Positions 10,862 to 19,000 of a stretch of 64,000 bases of DNA are shown in pieces. The stretch spans positions 2,170,001-2,234,000 of the forward strand of contig NZ_CP017479.1 in assembly GCF_001761465.1 (NCBI RefSeq). Direction: 5' to 3'. A program made the position numbers and the translations under genes. The DNA comes from Flavobacterium gilvum. Its GTDB lineage: Bacteria; Bacteroidota; Bacteroidia; Flavobacteriales; Flavobacteriaceae. The notes below the pieces were generated by a model. That model did not search any database and was not told the origin of the DNA. It saw only the letters and a program-made list of their open reading frames with translations. Position 1 is the first letter of the stretch, and every line of letters begins with the position of its first letter.

Positions 10862-10869
10862 CAAAATTA
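10862..10869 (-). promoter_or_regulatory. -7 promoter element of gltB-gltD
   Basis: The minus strand reads TAATTTTG (TAnnTTTG) 19 bp upstream of the gltB ATG. No convincing -33 element was found. Confidence 0.45.
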
Positions 10870-11130
10870 AAGATTTCATAACACATACCTAAGAAATGGA
10901 ACACTTAGCATATATTTTTGTTATAAAATTAAAAAAGGTATGTATAATTGATAATAATGCGGAATTTTTACTTTTCAATTGTCATATCTTCAAAATTTAT
11001 TTTATAGTTTTTCAAAAACCCATCTTTTTTGTAATAATTATATGATTATACTTTTTTGAATTTTTTATTTTAACAAAAAAGCGAATAATTTTTAAATTTT
11101 TCACACGATAACGATTGAGATAAAGAATTC

Positions 11131-11352
11131 GTTAATTATTAACCCAAGAGGTGAAATTCAGTTTAAATAAAAAATCAAGCACATAGATACATAGATTTAA
11201 TAGTAAATCATTAAAGATTGAATAGAAATAGTATTATTTTTCACATAGATTAGCTATGTGAGGAGTAAAACGACTATCAAGTCTTTTTTAAATACAATAA
11301 ATTCTATGTTTCTATGTGTTTAAAAATAATTACACCCATCGAGTTAATTATT
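11131..11352. repeat. CACATAG palindromic element, copy 1
   Basis: This lies in the 619-bp gap between divergent gltB and sucC. Left arm: two direct copies of (C)ACATAG (11180-11198). Centre: palindrome CACATAG...CTATGTG (11242-11260). Right arm: two inverted copies (11301-11321). Outer arms are AGGTGAAATT (11149-11158) against AATTACACCC (11328-11337), and GTTAATTATT against AGTTAATTATT. A conserved segment GTAAAACGACTATC (11267-11280) is also found, inverted, in the copy at 23501-23695, and the two elements align over about 150 bp when one is reverse-complemented. The rest of the gap is A/T-rich with no gene visible. Confidence 0.7.
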
Positions 11353-11405
11353 GTTTTTTATCAGTTATTATAATTAAAAAAAATTTCAAGTAAACTAAAT
11401 TTTGC

Positions 11406-11413
11406 TATTTTTG
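11406..11413 (+). promoter_or_regulatory. -7 promoter element of sucC
   Basis: TATTTTTG matches TAnnTTTG, 49 bp upstream of the sucC ATG. A -33 TTTG at the expected distance is not seen. Confidence 0.5.
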
Positions 11414-11462
11414 TGGCACTTTTATTCTGAAATAGATTCAGAATCCAGACAAAATCTATATT

Positions 11463-12656
11463 ATGAACATACACGAATATCAAGGAAAAGAAATTTTAGC
11501 TAGCTATGGAGTTCGCATTCAACGAGGAATCGTTGCTAATAGCCCAGTAGAAGCGGTAGCCGCTGCAAAACAATTAACTGCCGAAACCGGTACAAGCTGG
11601 TATGTTGTAAAAGCGCAGATACACGCAGGTGGTCGTGGAAAAGGAGGCGGAGTTAAACTTGCAAAAGGTCTTGACAAAGTTGAAGGAATTGCGAGCGAAA
11701 TAATCGGAATGCAATTGATTACTCCTCAAACTTCTGCTGAAGGAAAAAAAGTTCACAAAGTTTTAATTGCTGAGGATGTTTATTATCCAGGTGAAAGTGA
11801 AACTTCTGAGTTTTATGTTTCTGTTCTTTTGAATAGAGCTACAGGTCGTAACATGATTATGTATTCTACTGAAGGTGGAATGGATATCGAAGAAGTAGCT
11901 GAACACACACCTCATTTGATTTTTACAGAAGAAATCGATCCGGCTGTAGGATTACAAGGTTTCCAAGCAAGAAGAATTGCTTTTAACTTAGGTCTTTCTG
12001 GAAATGCTTTCAAAGAAATGGTTAAATTCATCGACTCTTTATATAATGCATATATTGGTTCTGATGCTTCTATGTTTGAAATCAACCCGGTTTTGAAAAC
12101 TTCGGATGATAAAATTTTGGCGGTAGACGCTAAAGTAAATATCGATGATAATGCTTTGTACAGACAAAAGAAATATGCTGATATGCGTGATATTCGTGAG
12201 GAAAATCCAATCGAAGTTGAAGCAAAAGAAGTAGGATTGAACTATGTAGATCTTGACGGTACTGTAGGTTGTATGGTAAACGGAGCTGGTCTTGCAATGG
12301 CAACTATGGATTTGATTAAGTATGCTGGTTTTGAACCTGCAAACTTCCTTGACGTAGGAGGAACTGCCGATGCAAAACGTGTTGAAACCGCTTTCCGTAT
12401 CATCTTGAAAGATCCAAACGTAAAAGCAATTTTGATCAATATCTTTGGAGGAATCGTCCGTTGTGACCGTGTTGCTCAAGGTGTTGTTGATGCATACAAA
12501 AACATGGGAGATGCAATAAAAGTGCCAATCATTGTTCGTTTGCAAGGAACTAATGCTGAGATTGCAAAAGAATTAATTGATAATTCTGGAATGCCAATCT
12601 TATCTGCAGTACAATTCCAAGAAGCTGCTGATCAAGTTCAAGCTGCACTTTCTTAA
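11463..12656 (+). CDS. sucC: Succinyl-CoA ligase (ADP-forming) beta subunit
   Basis: A 397-residue ATP-grasp subunit of the TCA-cycle enzyme that makes ATP (or GTP) from succinyl-CoA. The nucleotide-binding glycine loop KAQIHAGGRGKGG is near residues 49-61. The C-terminal CoA-ligase domain carries NGAGLAMATMD, LDVGGTAD and NIFGGIVRCD. Length is standard. The alpha subunit gene sucD is not adjacent here: sucC is followed directly by a terminator, so the two subunits must be made from separate loci. Confidence 0.97.
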   Translation: MNIHEYQGKEILASYGVRIQRGIVANSPVEAVAAAKQLTAETGTSWYVVKAQIHAGGRGKGGGVKLAKGLDKVEGIASEIIGMQLITPQTSAEGKKVHKVLIAEDVYYPGESETSEFYVSVLLNRATGRNMIMYSTEGGMDIEEVAEHTPHLIFTEEIDPAVGLQGFQARRIAFNLGLSGNAFKEMVKFIDSLYNAYIGSDASMFEINPVLKTSDDKILAVDAKVNIDDNALYRQKKYADMRDIREENPIEVEAKEVGLNYVDLDGTVGCMVNGAGLAMATMDLIKYAGFEPANFLDVGGTADAKRVETAFRIILKDPNVKAILINIFGGIVRCDRVAQGVVDAYKNMGDAIKVPIIVRLQGTNAEIAKELIDNSGMPILSAVQFQEAADQVQAALS

Positions 12657-12688
12657 TTGAAATAAAAAAAGTTTATATATTTTAGAAA

Positions 12689-12711
12689 ATCCTGAGTGAG
12701 AGCTCAGGATT
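12689..12711 (+). terminator. Intrinsic terminator after sucC
   Basis: A 9-bp perfect stem (AATCCTGAG, complement at 12703-12711) with a 5-nt loop is followed by TTTTGTTT. Confidence 0.85.
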
Positions 12712-12821
12712 TTTTGTTTAGATAAACAAAATGATTTTGATAATAAATTAAAGTTATCCTAAGTATTCTTTAATCTCTTATTCATGGCGTATCTTTATAC
12801 TTTATTTTAATGTAGCCAAAA

Positions 12822-14387
12822 ATGAAACTTCATATTCAAAATAATTTCATTACTGAATTGCCAGCTGATCCCAATGAAATCAATATTCCAAGGCAGGTCG
12901 AGAAAGCTTGTTTTTCCTACGTAACACCGAAACAGCCCTCCAATCCGTCTTTGATTCATGCTTCGGCTGAAGTGGCAAATATGGTGGGATTGTCGCAGGA
13001 GGACATTCTTTCGGTTGATTTTTTAAATGTTTTTTCGGGAAATGCCGTTTATCCTGATACAAGACCTTATGCTTTGAGTTATGCCGGACATCAGTTTGGT
13101 AACTGGGCAGGGCAATTGGGTGACGGACGCGCTATTAATTTAACTGAAGTCGTTCATAATGATACGTTATTTACATTGCAATTGAAAGGGGCAGGACCTA
13201 CACCATATTCCCGAACTGCCGATGGTTTTGCAGTGTTGCGTTCCTCGATTCGAGAACATTTATGTGCCGAAGCGATGCATTATCTAGGTGTCCCAACTAC
13301 TCGTTCACTTTCATTAATGCTGTCTGGCGATCCCGTTTTACGTGATATTCTTTATAACGGAAACCCGGCTTATGAAAAAGGAGCGATTGTTTGTAGAGTA
13401 GCGCCATCGTTTATTCGCTTTGGAAATTTTGAATTGTTTGCGTCCAGAAATGATCTTGTTACGCTTAAATTATTGGCAGATTATACCATTAAACATCATT
13501 TTCCGGAAATTAAAAGTGAAGACAAACAAAAATATGTTGACTTTTTTCAAACGGTGAGCCAAACGACTCTTGATATGATTATTCATTGGCAAAGGGTAGG
13601 TTTTGTTCACGGAGTCATGAATACCGATAATATGTCTATTCACGGAATTACAATTGATTATGGTCCTTACGGATGGCTGGAAGATTATGATTCTGGTTGG
13701 ACACCTAATACAACAGACAGACAGCATAAAAGATACCGTTTTGGAAATCAACCCAATATTGCGCTTTGGAATTTATATCAATTGGCAAATGCTATGTTTC
13801 CTTTGGTTAATGATGCCAAACCTTTGGAAGAAATTCTCAATGATTTTGGTACTAATTATAAAGTGGGCTATTTGAATATGATGCGAAATAAACTTGGTTT
13901 TAAGACAACGAAGGAAGAAGATGCTGTTTTGATAGAAAGTTTGACCGAATTGCTTCAATTGGCAGAAACCGATATGACTATTTTCTTTAGAAATTTAGCT
14001 ACTATTTTAAAAACGGATTCGGCTCAAATTGCTTTTGATAAAATAAAAGAATCTTTTTATAATGAAAAAGGTCTTGATGAATCTGCTTTGAATAATTGGC
14101 AGACATGGCTCGGGTATTATATTGACCGAATTAATGGAGAAACTCTTTCAGATGACGAAAGAAAAGAACTGATGGATACGGTAAATCCTAAATATGTTTT
14201 GCGAAATTATATGGCGCAATTGTGTATTGACGCTGCCGACAAAGGAGATTATTCTTTATTGAATGAATTGAATGAATTGCTGAAAAAACCTTATGATGAA
14301 CAGCCTGAGAATCAAAAATGGTTTGCCAAAAGACCTGATTGGGCAAGGGACAAAGTGGGTTGTTCTATGTTAAGTTGTAGTTCGTAA
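12822..14387 (+). CDS. selO: SelO/YdiU family protein adenylyltransferase (AMPylase)
   Basis: A 521-residue pseudokinase-fold protein of the SelO (formerly UPF0061) family, whose characterised members transfer AMP from ATP to Ser, Thr or Tyr of proteins, including in redox stress. Family motifs are AGHQFGNWAGQLGDGRA, LQLKGAGPTPYSRTADG, SSIREHLCAEAMH and HGVMNTDNMSIHG with the following DYGPYGWLEDYD. The extreme C-terminus GCSMLSCSS keeps the conserved cysteine that is selenocysteine in animal homologues. Here it is an ordinary Cys codon followed at once by a normal stop. It is a single-gene unit. The neighbours give no hint of targets. Confidence 0.92.
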   Translation: MKLHIQNNFITELPADPNEINIPRQVEKACFSYVTPKQPSNPSLIHASAEVANMVGLSQEDILSVDFLNVFSGNAVYPDTRPYALSYAGHQFGNWAGQLGDGRAINLTEVVHNDTLFTLQLKGAGPTPYSRTADGFAVLRSSIREHLCAEAMHYLGVPTTRSLSLMLSGDPVLRDILYNGNPAYEKGAIVCRVAPSFIRFGNFELFASRNDLVTLKLLADYTIKHHFPEIKSEDKQKYVDFFQTVSQTTLDMIIHWQRVGFVHGVMNTDNMSIHGITIDYGPYGWLEDYDSGWTPNTTDRQHKRYRFGNQPNIALWNLYQLANAMFPLVNDAKPLEEILNDFGTNYKVGYLNMMRNKLGFKTTKEEDAVLIESLTELLQLAETDMTIFFRNLATILKTDSAQIAFDKIKESFYNEKGLDESALNNWQTWLGYYIDRINGETLSDDERKELMDTVNPKYVLRNYMAQLCIDAADKGDYSLLNELNELLKKPYDEQPENQKWFAKRPDWARDKVGCSMLSCSS

Positions 14388-14526
14388 AGACTTTTTTAAG
14401 CAAATGTTACCAAAATTTTGTTTGCGTTTAATTGATGAGAATACCGTTTTATTGCTTTTTTAATACTTTTTTTTCGAATAAATTTTAGACAGTTTTTTCG
14501 ATTGTTTATAATTGAATAAAAAACAA

Positions 14527-14555
14527 ATGAGGCTGTCTAAAATAGGCAGCCTCAT
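14527..14555. terminator. Bidirectional terminator between selO and the DUF1456 gene
   Basis: A 9-bp perfect stem (ATGAGGCTG at 14527-14535, complement at 14547-14555), extended by partly paired TC/GG. T-rich runs lie on both strands outside it, as expected between convergent genes. Confidence 0.85.
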
Positions 14556-14584
14556 ATTTTTTATGCAATCTAAATTTGATAAGT

Positions 14585-15052
14585 TTAGGATTTTTTGTTT
14601 TTGCCAAAATTGAATTTTACTTTTTCGACGACAGACTGCTTTCCGTTTCCTTTTGGGAATTTCTTTTTGGCAGGTTTTTTTGCTGCTCCATCAGATTTAC
14701 CTGGTGCTTGATCACCTCTTGATTTTTCTGGGTCTTTTGCTTTTGGTTTGAATTCAGGTCTTTTAGAATCACCTTCTTTTGCAGGGATTTGAGCTTTGTG
14801 TTTGGCAATAACCTCATTTGGATTTTTAGGATTTTCTTTGGTTCCTCTCAAATGAATCACCAATCCGTTAAGGAAATTACGTAAAACCTGATCGCCACAT
14901 TCCATGTAATTTGGGTGTTTCTCGTCGCGGAAAAAAGCGCCCAATTCTGATTTTGAAATTCTAAAATCTACCAATTCTAAAATTTCTACTATTTGGTCAT
15001 CTCGTAACATCAAGGCTACTCGAAGTTTTTTGAATATATCGTTATTTGTCAT
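14585..15052 (-). CDS. DUF1456 (YehS-like) family protein with a basic low-complexity tail
   Basis: A 155-residue protein. Residues 1-70 match the DUF1456 family by motif (NNDIFKKLRVALMLRDDQI, SELGAFFR, YMECGDQVLRNFLNGL), which is widespread but has no established function. The last 80 residues are rich in Lys, Pro, Gly and Ala with several KPKAKDPEK-like stretches and look disordered and basic, suggesting nucleic acid or ribosome contact. That is inference only. It has its own -7 element, divergent from the thioredoxin-like gene upstream, and a terminator behind it. Confidence 0.85.
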   Translation of the reverse strand: MTNNDIFKKLRVALMLRDDQIVEILELVDFRISKSELGAFFRDEKHPNYMECGDQVLRNFLNGLVIHLRGTKENPKNPNEVIAKHKAQIPAKEGDSKRPEFKPKAKDPEKSRGDQAPGKSDGAAKKPAKKKFPKGNGKQSVVEKVKFNFGKNKKS

Positions 15053-15070
15053 TTTTCATTATTTAAAAGG

Positions 15071-15078
15071 CAAAGATA
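15071..15078 (-). promoter_or_regulatory. -7 promoter element of the DUF1456 gene
   Basis: The minus strand reads TATCTTTG (TAnnTTTG), 18 bp before the ATG. It shares the intergenic space with the opposite promoter at 15140-15171. Confidence 0.45.
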
Positions 15079-15139
15079 CACATTTGCAAAATCAATTAGA
15101 CATTATTGTTGCTGTGACAGTAAAACACTTTGCCAATTG

Positions 15140-15171
15140 TTTGAAATTAGATTTTAATTGGATTATTTTTG
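15140..15171 (+). promoter_or_regulatory. Complete flavobacterial-type promoter of the thioredoxin-like gene
   Basis: TTTG at 15140-15143 and TATTTTTG at 15164-15171 are separated by 20 bp, fitting the -33/-7 arrangement known for Bacteroidota primary sigma factors. Confidence 0.65.
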
Positions 15172-15231
15172 ACTAACGATAATGAGAATTGTTTTCTGAA
15201 AATTGTTTAAAATATTTCAAAGGGTATTTCA

Positions 15232-16743
15232 ATGAAAAAAATCATACTAAGTTTAATGTTGTTTTTTGGGCTAATGTCGACTCAGGCTCAGTCAGGATAT
15301 GATATTAGAATTAATTTAAAAAATTGCAAAGATACTATAGCCTATTTGGCCTATTATCAATTTGACAAACTGTACATTTCTGATACTTGCAAAAAAGTAG
15401 TCAACGGAAATATTGTTTTCAAGGGGAAAAAGAATTTAGACAAAGGTGTTTATTTTCTGCTAAGTCAGGAAAAAGGAAATTATTTTGACTTCATTGTTGA
15501 TGAGCAATCTCAAAAACAGCAGATTATTTCGGATAAAACCAATTTGGTTACAAATCTCAAAGCGGTTAATTCAAAACAGAACGAAAATTTTTTTAGCTAT
15601 ATTCGTTTTATTTCGGCAAAAAACAAGGAATATGATAGTTTTAAAAAATCTGTGAAAGAGCAGAAAAGAGCTGATTCTACAGCTGTTTTGACCAAGGAAT
15701 TTAAAGTCTTGAATGAATCCATTCAGGAAAATGATTCAAAATACATTGCCGAAAACAAAGGGAATTATCTTTCTGAAATTATCAATTTAAAGACTGAAAA
15801 AGTAGCCAAGGAAGTTCCCAAAGCTTCTAATGGAAGACCGGACAGCATTTTTGTTTATCATTATTTCAAAAAACATTTTTGGGATGGAGTTAATTTTCAG
15901 GATGATGCCATGATGCGCAATCCTTTTTTTGCCAATAAAATAAAACAATATTTTAATTCGGTTGTGGTGCAGCATCCCGATTCTATTTGTGCCGAAATAG
16001 ATAGGATGATGATGAAAACCAAGCAAGGGACTAAGATGAATATGCTTTTATTGGCTTATTTTACTTCAACTTATGAGATTCCAAAAATAATGGGAATGGA
16101 CAAAGTTTTTGTATATATGGTTGATAATTACTTTAAAACGGGAAAAGCCAAGGGTGTTTATGATGACAGCGTAATCAAACTTATTATCAATAGAGGTAAT
16201 ACTTTGGCACCACTGCAACTCGGAAAAACGGCGCCAGATTTATATATGATAGACATTCCAGGTCATGATAAAATTGCCAAAATGGGGTTTGATACAGCCA
16301 AAACTAGTGAAGAAATTACCAAAATTTATTATGATAATAAATCGGAAATTGAGAAAAATTACGTGACTTTATCCAGCATAAAAGCGGACTATCTTGTGCT
16401 CCTCTTTTGGGATATAGATTGCGGTCATTGCCAAAAAGAAGTACCTAAAATTCTGGAAATGTATCATGATTTTCTAAAAGAAAAGAAAGATGTAAAAGTT
16501 TTTGGGGTTTACACACAAAATGAATTTGACAAATACAAAAAATACATTAGTGATAATAAAGTCGATTGGATTAATGTTTATGATGGTGTTCACATCAACA
16601 ATCTGAAGGATAAATACGATGTTGTGACAACGCCAGTGATTTATATTCTCGATAAAAATAAAGTCATAAAGGCTAAAGGAATTGGCTCAGAATCTATAAA
16701 AAGCATTATTGGACAAATGGAAAAAGAGTACGCTAAGAAATAG
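15232..16743 (+). CDS. Exported thioredoxin-fold protein (DUF4369/DUF5106-like plus TlpA-like domain)
   Basis: A 503-residue protein with a signal peptide (residues 1-19, ending TQAQ-S). An N-terminal beta-rich region (20-110) resembles DUF4369. A helical middle (about 185-330) resembles DUF5106. The C-terminal thioredoxin fold has the redox motif CGHC at C397 and C400 in DIDCGHCQKEVPKIL, followed by the cis-proline segment VVTTPVIYILDK. Such proteins are periplasmic thiol oxidoreductases of Bacteroidota and the substrate is unknown. CGHC is the motif of oxidising or isomerising members, unlike the CGPC of the second family member at 52622. Confidence 0.85.
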   Translation: MKKIILSLMLFFGLMSTQAQSGYDIRINLKNCKDTIAYLAYYQFDKLYISDTCKKVVNGNIVFKGKKNLDKGVYFLLSQEKGNYFDFIVDEQSQKQQIISDKTNLVTNLKAVNSKQNENFFSYIRFISAKNKEYDSFKKSVKEQKRADSTAVLTKEFKVLNESIQENDSKYIAENKGNYLSEIINLKTEKVAKEVPKASNGRPDSIFVYHYFKKHFWDGVNFQDDAMMRNPFFANKIKQYFNSVVVQHPDSICAEIDRMMMKTKQGTKMNMLLLAYFTSTYEIPKIMGMDKVFVYMVDNYFKTGKAKGVYDDSVIKLIINRGNTLAPLQLGKTAPDLYMIDIPGHDKIAKMGFDTAKTSEEITKIYYDNKSEIEKNYVTLSSIKADYLVLLFWDIDCGHCQKEVPKILEMYHDFLKEKKDVKVFGVYTQNEFDKYKKYISDNKVDWINVYDGVHINNLKDKYDVVTTPVIYILDKNKVIKAKGIGSESIKSIIGQMEKEYAKK

Positions 16744-16779
16744 TCTGCTTCGGGTAGAGATTCACCTTTTTTATTGTTT

Positions 16780-16925
16780 CACTGAGATTCGCGGAGCTTA
16801 CGCAGAGATTCACAGAGTTTTTATAAATTGTTTTGCACTGTTGCACAAAGTAAAAAAACAGAGAATCACGGAGTTTTTATAATTCTTTGCGAATCTCTGT
16901 GTTTATTTTGTGAGTCTCTGCGTAA
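16780..16925. repeat. Word palindrome, CAGAGATTCAC family
   Basis: Left arm (16780-16817) repeats variants of CGCAGAGATTCACAGAG. A middle copy lies at 16859-16873 and the inverted arm at 16889-16925. It fills the gap between convergent genes and could fold into a long imperfect hairpin. No coding potential. Confidence 0.65.
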
Positions 16926-16934
16926 CCTTTTTTA

Positions 16935-17744
16935 CTATTTATAACCCAACCAAAGAAAAGCATTTGTAAAACCATCACGCCATAATTTTTCATTGTGATG
17001 ACCGCCTTTTACAATTACTTTTTTGTTGAGATGAAGGCAGTAACAACGGTTTGTGTTCAACAAGGTTTCCATGTGATTGAGATCGGTTACCATACTGTCA
17101 TCATCCCCTTCAGAATCGCCGCAGAGGAAATAAATTTTGGCTTTAAGTTTTTTGCTGTTTGACATATAATCATTGATATCCTTTCGGTTAATCCAAAAAG
17201 CGGGAGAAAAAACGCCAGCTTTACCAAATACTTCTGGATATTTTATAACAGCATAAAAAGAAACTAAACCACCCAATGAACTTCCCATTATGGTAGTGTT
17301 TTTGGCATTGGATTTTGTTCGGTATTTTTTGTCGATTTCAGGTTTTAGGTTGTTCACGATAAAGTCAAGATATTTATCAGCATTACCTCCTCCGTATTTT
17401 TCGTTTTTATATGGAGTCAATTCTTCCAGTCGTTTTTCACCACCGTTTTCAATACCTACGACGATGACCTGTGCCTTCAAACTGTCTAGTTTTTCATCCA
17501 CATTCCATTCGCCTGCAAAGGAAGTTTTTGCATCAAATAAATTTTGAGCATCATGCATATAAATGACAGGATATTTTTTGGTCGAAGTTTCGTAGTTTTT
17601 AGGTAAATACAGCCATATTTTTCGGTTCGTTTTTAGCTGTGGAGCTTCAACAGTAAAAGAGGAAACCTGTCTGGATGCAGTGCTTTCCTGTGCTTTTGTT
17701 TCAGTAAAAAATAAAAATAGCAGAAGGATATAGATTAATTTCAA
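16935..17744 (-). CDS. Exported esterase (PF00756-like, enterochelin-esterase fold)
   Basis: A 269-residue alpha/beta hydrolase with a signal peptide (1-18, ending TKAQ-E). The nucleophile is S156 in MGSSLGGL. The acid is probably in LCGDSEGDDDS and the histidine in GGHHNE near the C-terminus. YMHDAQNLFD and GIENGGEKRLEEL are typical of the putative esterase family (Fes/esterase D-like) common in Bacteroidota. Likely substrates are acyl or siderophore esters, but the sequence does not decide. It is a single gene, convergent with the thioredoxin-like gene. Confidence 0.85.
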   Translation of the reverse strand: MKLIYILLLFLFFTETKAQESTASRQVSSFTVEAPQLKTNRKIWLYLPKNYETSTKKYPVIYMHDAQNLFDAKTSFAGEWNVDEKLDSLKAQVIVVGIENGGEKRLEELTPYKNEKYGGGNADKYLDFIVNNLKPEIDKKYRTKSNAKNTTIMGSSLGGLVSFYAVIKYPEVFGKAGVFSPAFWINRKDINDYMSNSKKLKAKIYFLCGDSEGDDDSMVTDLNHMETLLNTNRCYCLHLNKKVIVKGGHHNEKLWRDGFTNAFLWLGYK

Positions 17745-17859
17745 GAGGTTTTATTTTTTTATTGGTGTTTTATAAAGTATCTTATATACTCAGTTGACAA
17801 AGTTAATTATGTTTTATAAAAAATTGCATTAGAGTTATTTTCAAATTGTTTTACGAAGT

Positions 17860-18432
17860 CTAATCTTTGCTTTGCAGAAAATTTTGTACTTCAGTAAAAT
17901 AGTCATCACCGAAATGCGTCATAAATTTTCCATTTGGTTTTACAATAAAAAAAGCTGCACAAATTTCATTATTCGTAAATACATTATTTGCAAAATATCC
18001 AGAATCTAAAATTAAATTAAAATTTTTGGGATAATATTGTTTTAAAGGTGAATCCCCTTTGTAAACAAAATAATCGACAGCATTATTTTCACTAGTCATT
18101 TGCTTAGAAATGTTGATGATATTTTTTGTCACTCTTTTTATTTCGTTGTTGTCAAAGCGTATTAAAATGCAATTCCGTGCATCCTGTTGGTAATTTATAA
18201 GAATTGATTTGTCTCTTGGTATTGTTGTCTTTAACTCTCTTTCTAATTCTTTTATCAAGGTATTATAATGTTCAGTTGTAAGTTGACCTGAATACGTTTT
18301 TGCAGCTTTTTCATACTCCCTATTTGGATAACTATTATATTTAGTCGAACAAGAAAGAGTTACTATAAATGCTAGTAAAACCAAGAATTTATATGCCGAT
18401 GTTATTTTTTTAGAAATTATATATGCTGTCAT
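17860..18432 (-). CDS. Hypothetical lipoprotein
   Basis: A 190-residue protein. The frame is open 16 codons further upstream, to 18480, but the start at 18432 places the signal sequence correctly: a hydrophobic segment (FLVLLAFIVTL) followed by SCS, a Bacteroidota-type lipobox whose Cys would be lipidated. The mature part is mixed alpha/beta with DYFVYKGDSPLKQYY and a C-terminal ICAAFFIVKPNGKFMTHFGDDYF. I do not recognise the family. No operon partner is evident. Confidence 0.7.
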   Translation of the reverse strand: MTAYIISKKITSAYKFLVLLAFIVTLSCSTKYNSYPNREYEKAAKTYSGQLTTEHYNTLIKELERELKTTIPRDKSILINYQQDARNCILIRFDNNEIKRVTKNIINISKQMTSENNAVDYFVYKGDSPLKQYYPKNFNLILDSGYFANNVFTNNEICAAFFIVKPNGKFMTHFGDDYFTEVQNFLQSKD

Positions 18433-18598
18433 AATTAGTATTTCTAATTTAATTATTTTTGTTTGATATAAATATAACATCTTTTATTTGTTTTTTGTCA
18501 AAATATACGCACTTTTATATGGTTAGCGTGTTTTTTGGAATGATGATAATCAATAAATTAAACTTTGATATTGTATTTTAGCAATAAAAATAAATAGC

Positions 18599-19000
18599 AT
18601 GGGAACAAAGGAAGAAAAAATCAGTTTATTGTCCGAAATGATTGCCTTTTCAGTTATTGATGGCCGGTTGCATGACAGAGAATACCAATTTCTTTGGATT
18701 GTTGCTCAAGAATTGGGTATTGACAAAAAAGAGTTTAGGGATTTGTTTCATCAGGAATTGCCAACAGGTGTTTTAAAAACTGAATTTGAAAGAGTTCAAC
18801 AGTTTTATCGTTTGGCATTGTTGATGCATGTCGATGGCGAGTTACACCAAAAAGAAGAAGATGCCATTCGGCAAATTGCCATAAATATGGGATTGAACCC
18901 TAGTGCAACAAGTCGAATTCTTAAATTGATGAAAACTGCTCCAACTGCTATAATTTCTCCCGAAGTTTTATTAGAACATTTTCAGGAACAACATAATTAA
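18599..19000 (+). CDS. TerB-like tellurite-resistance family protein
   Basis: A 133-residue all-helical cytoplasmic protein with two copies of the TerB/DjlA-type metal-binding signature, VIDGRLHDREYQFL (about 20-33) and HVDGELHQKEEDAI (about 79-92). Family members bind divalent metal and act in stress or envelope contexts, and the function of lone copies is unsettled. Its stop codon overlaps that of convergent uvrB by a few bases, leaving no room for a terminator between them. Confidence 0.8.
   Translation: MGTKEEKISLLSEMIAFSVIDGRLHDREYQFLWIVAQELGIDKKEFRDLFHQELPTGVLKTEFERVQQFYRLALLMHVDGELHQKEEDAIRQIAINMGLNPSATSRILKLMKTAPTAIISPEVLLEHFQEQHN

Noticed and set aside
12039..12545. 168-codon minus-strand open frame inside sucC
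   Set aside because: It lies wholly antisense to a highly conserved gene and is Cys/Ile-rich without known motifs. A shadow frame.
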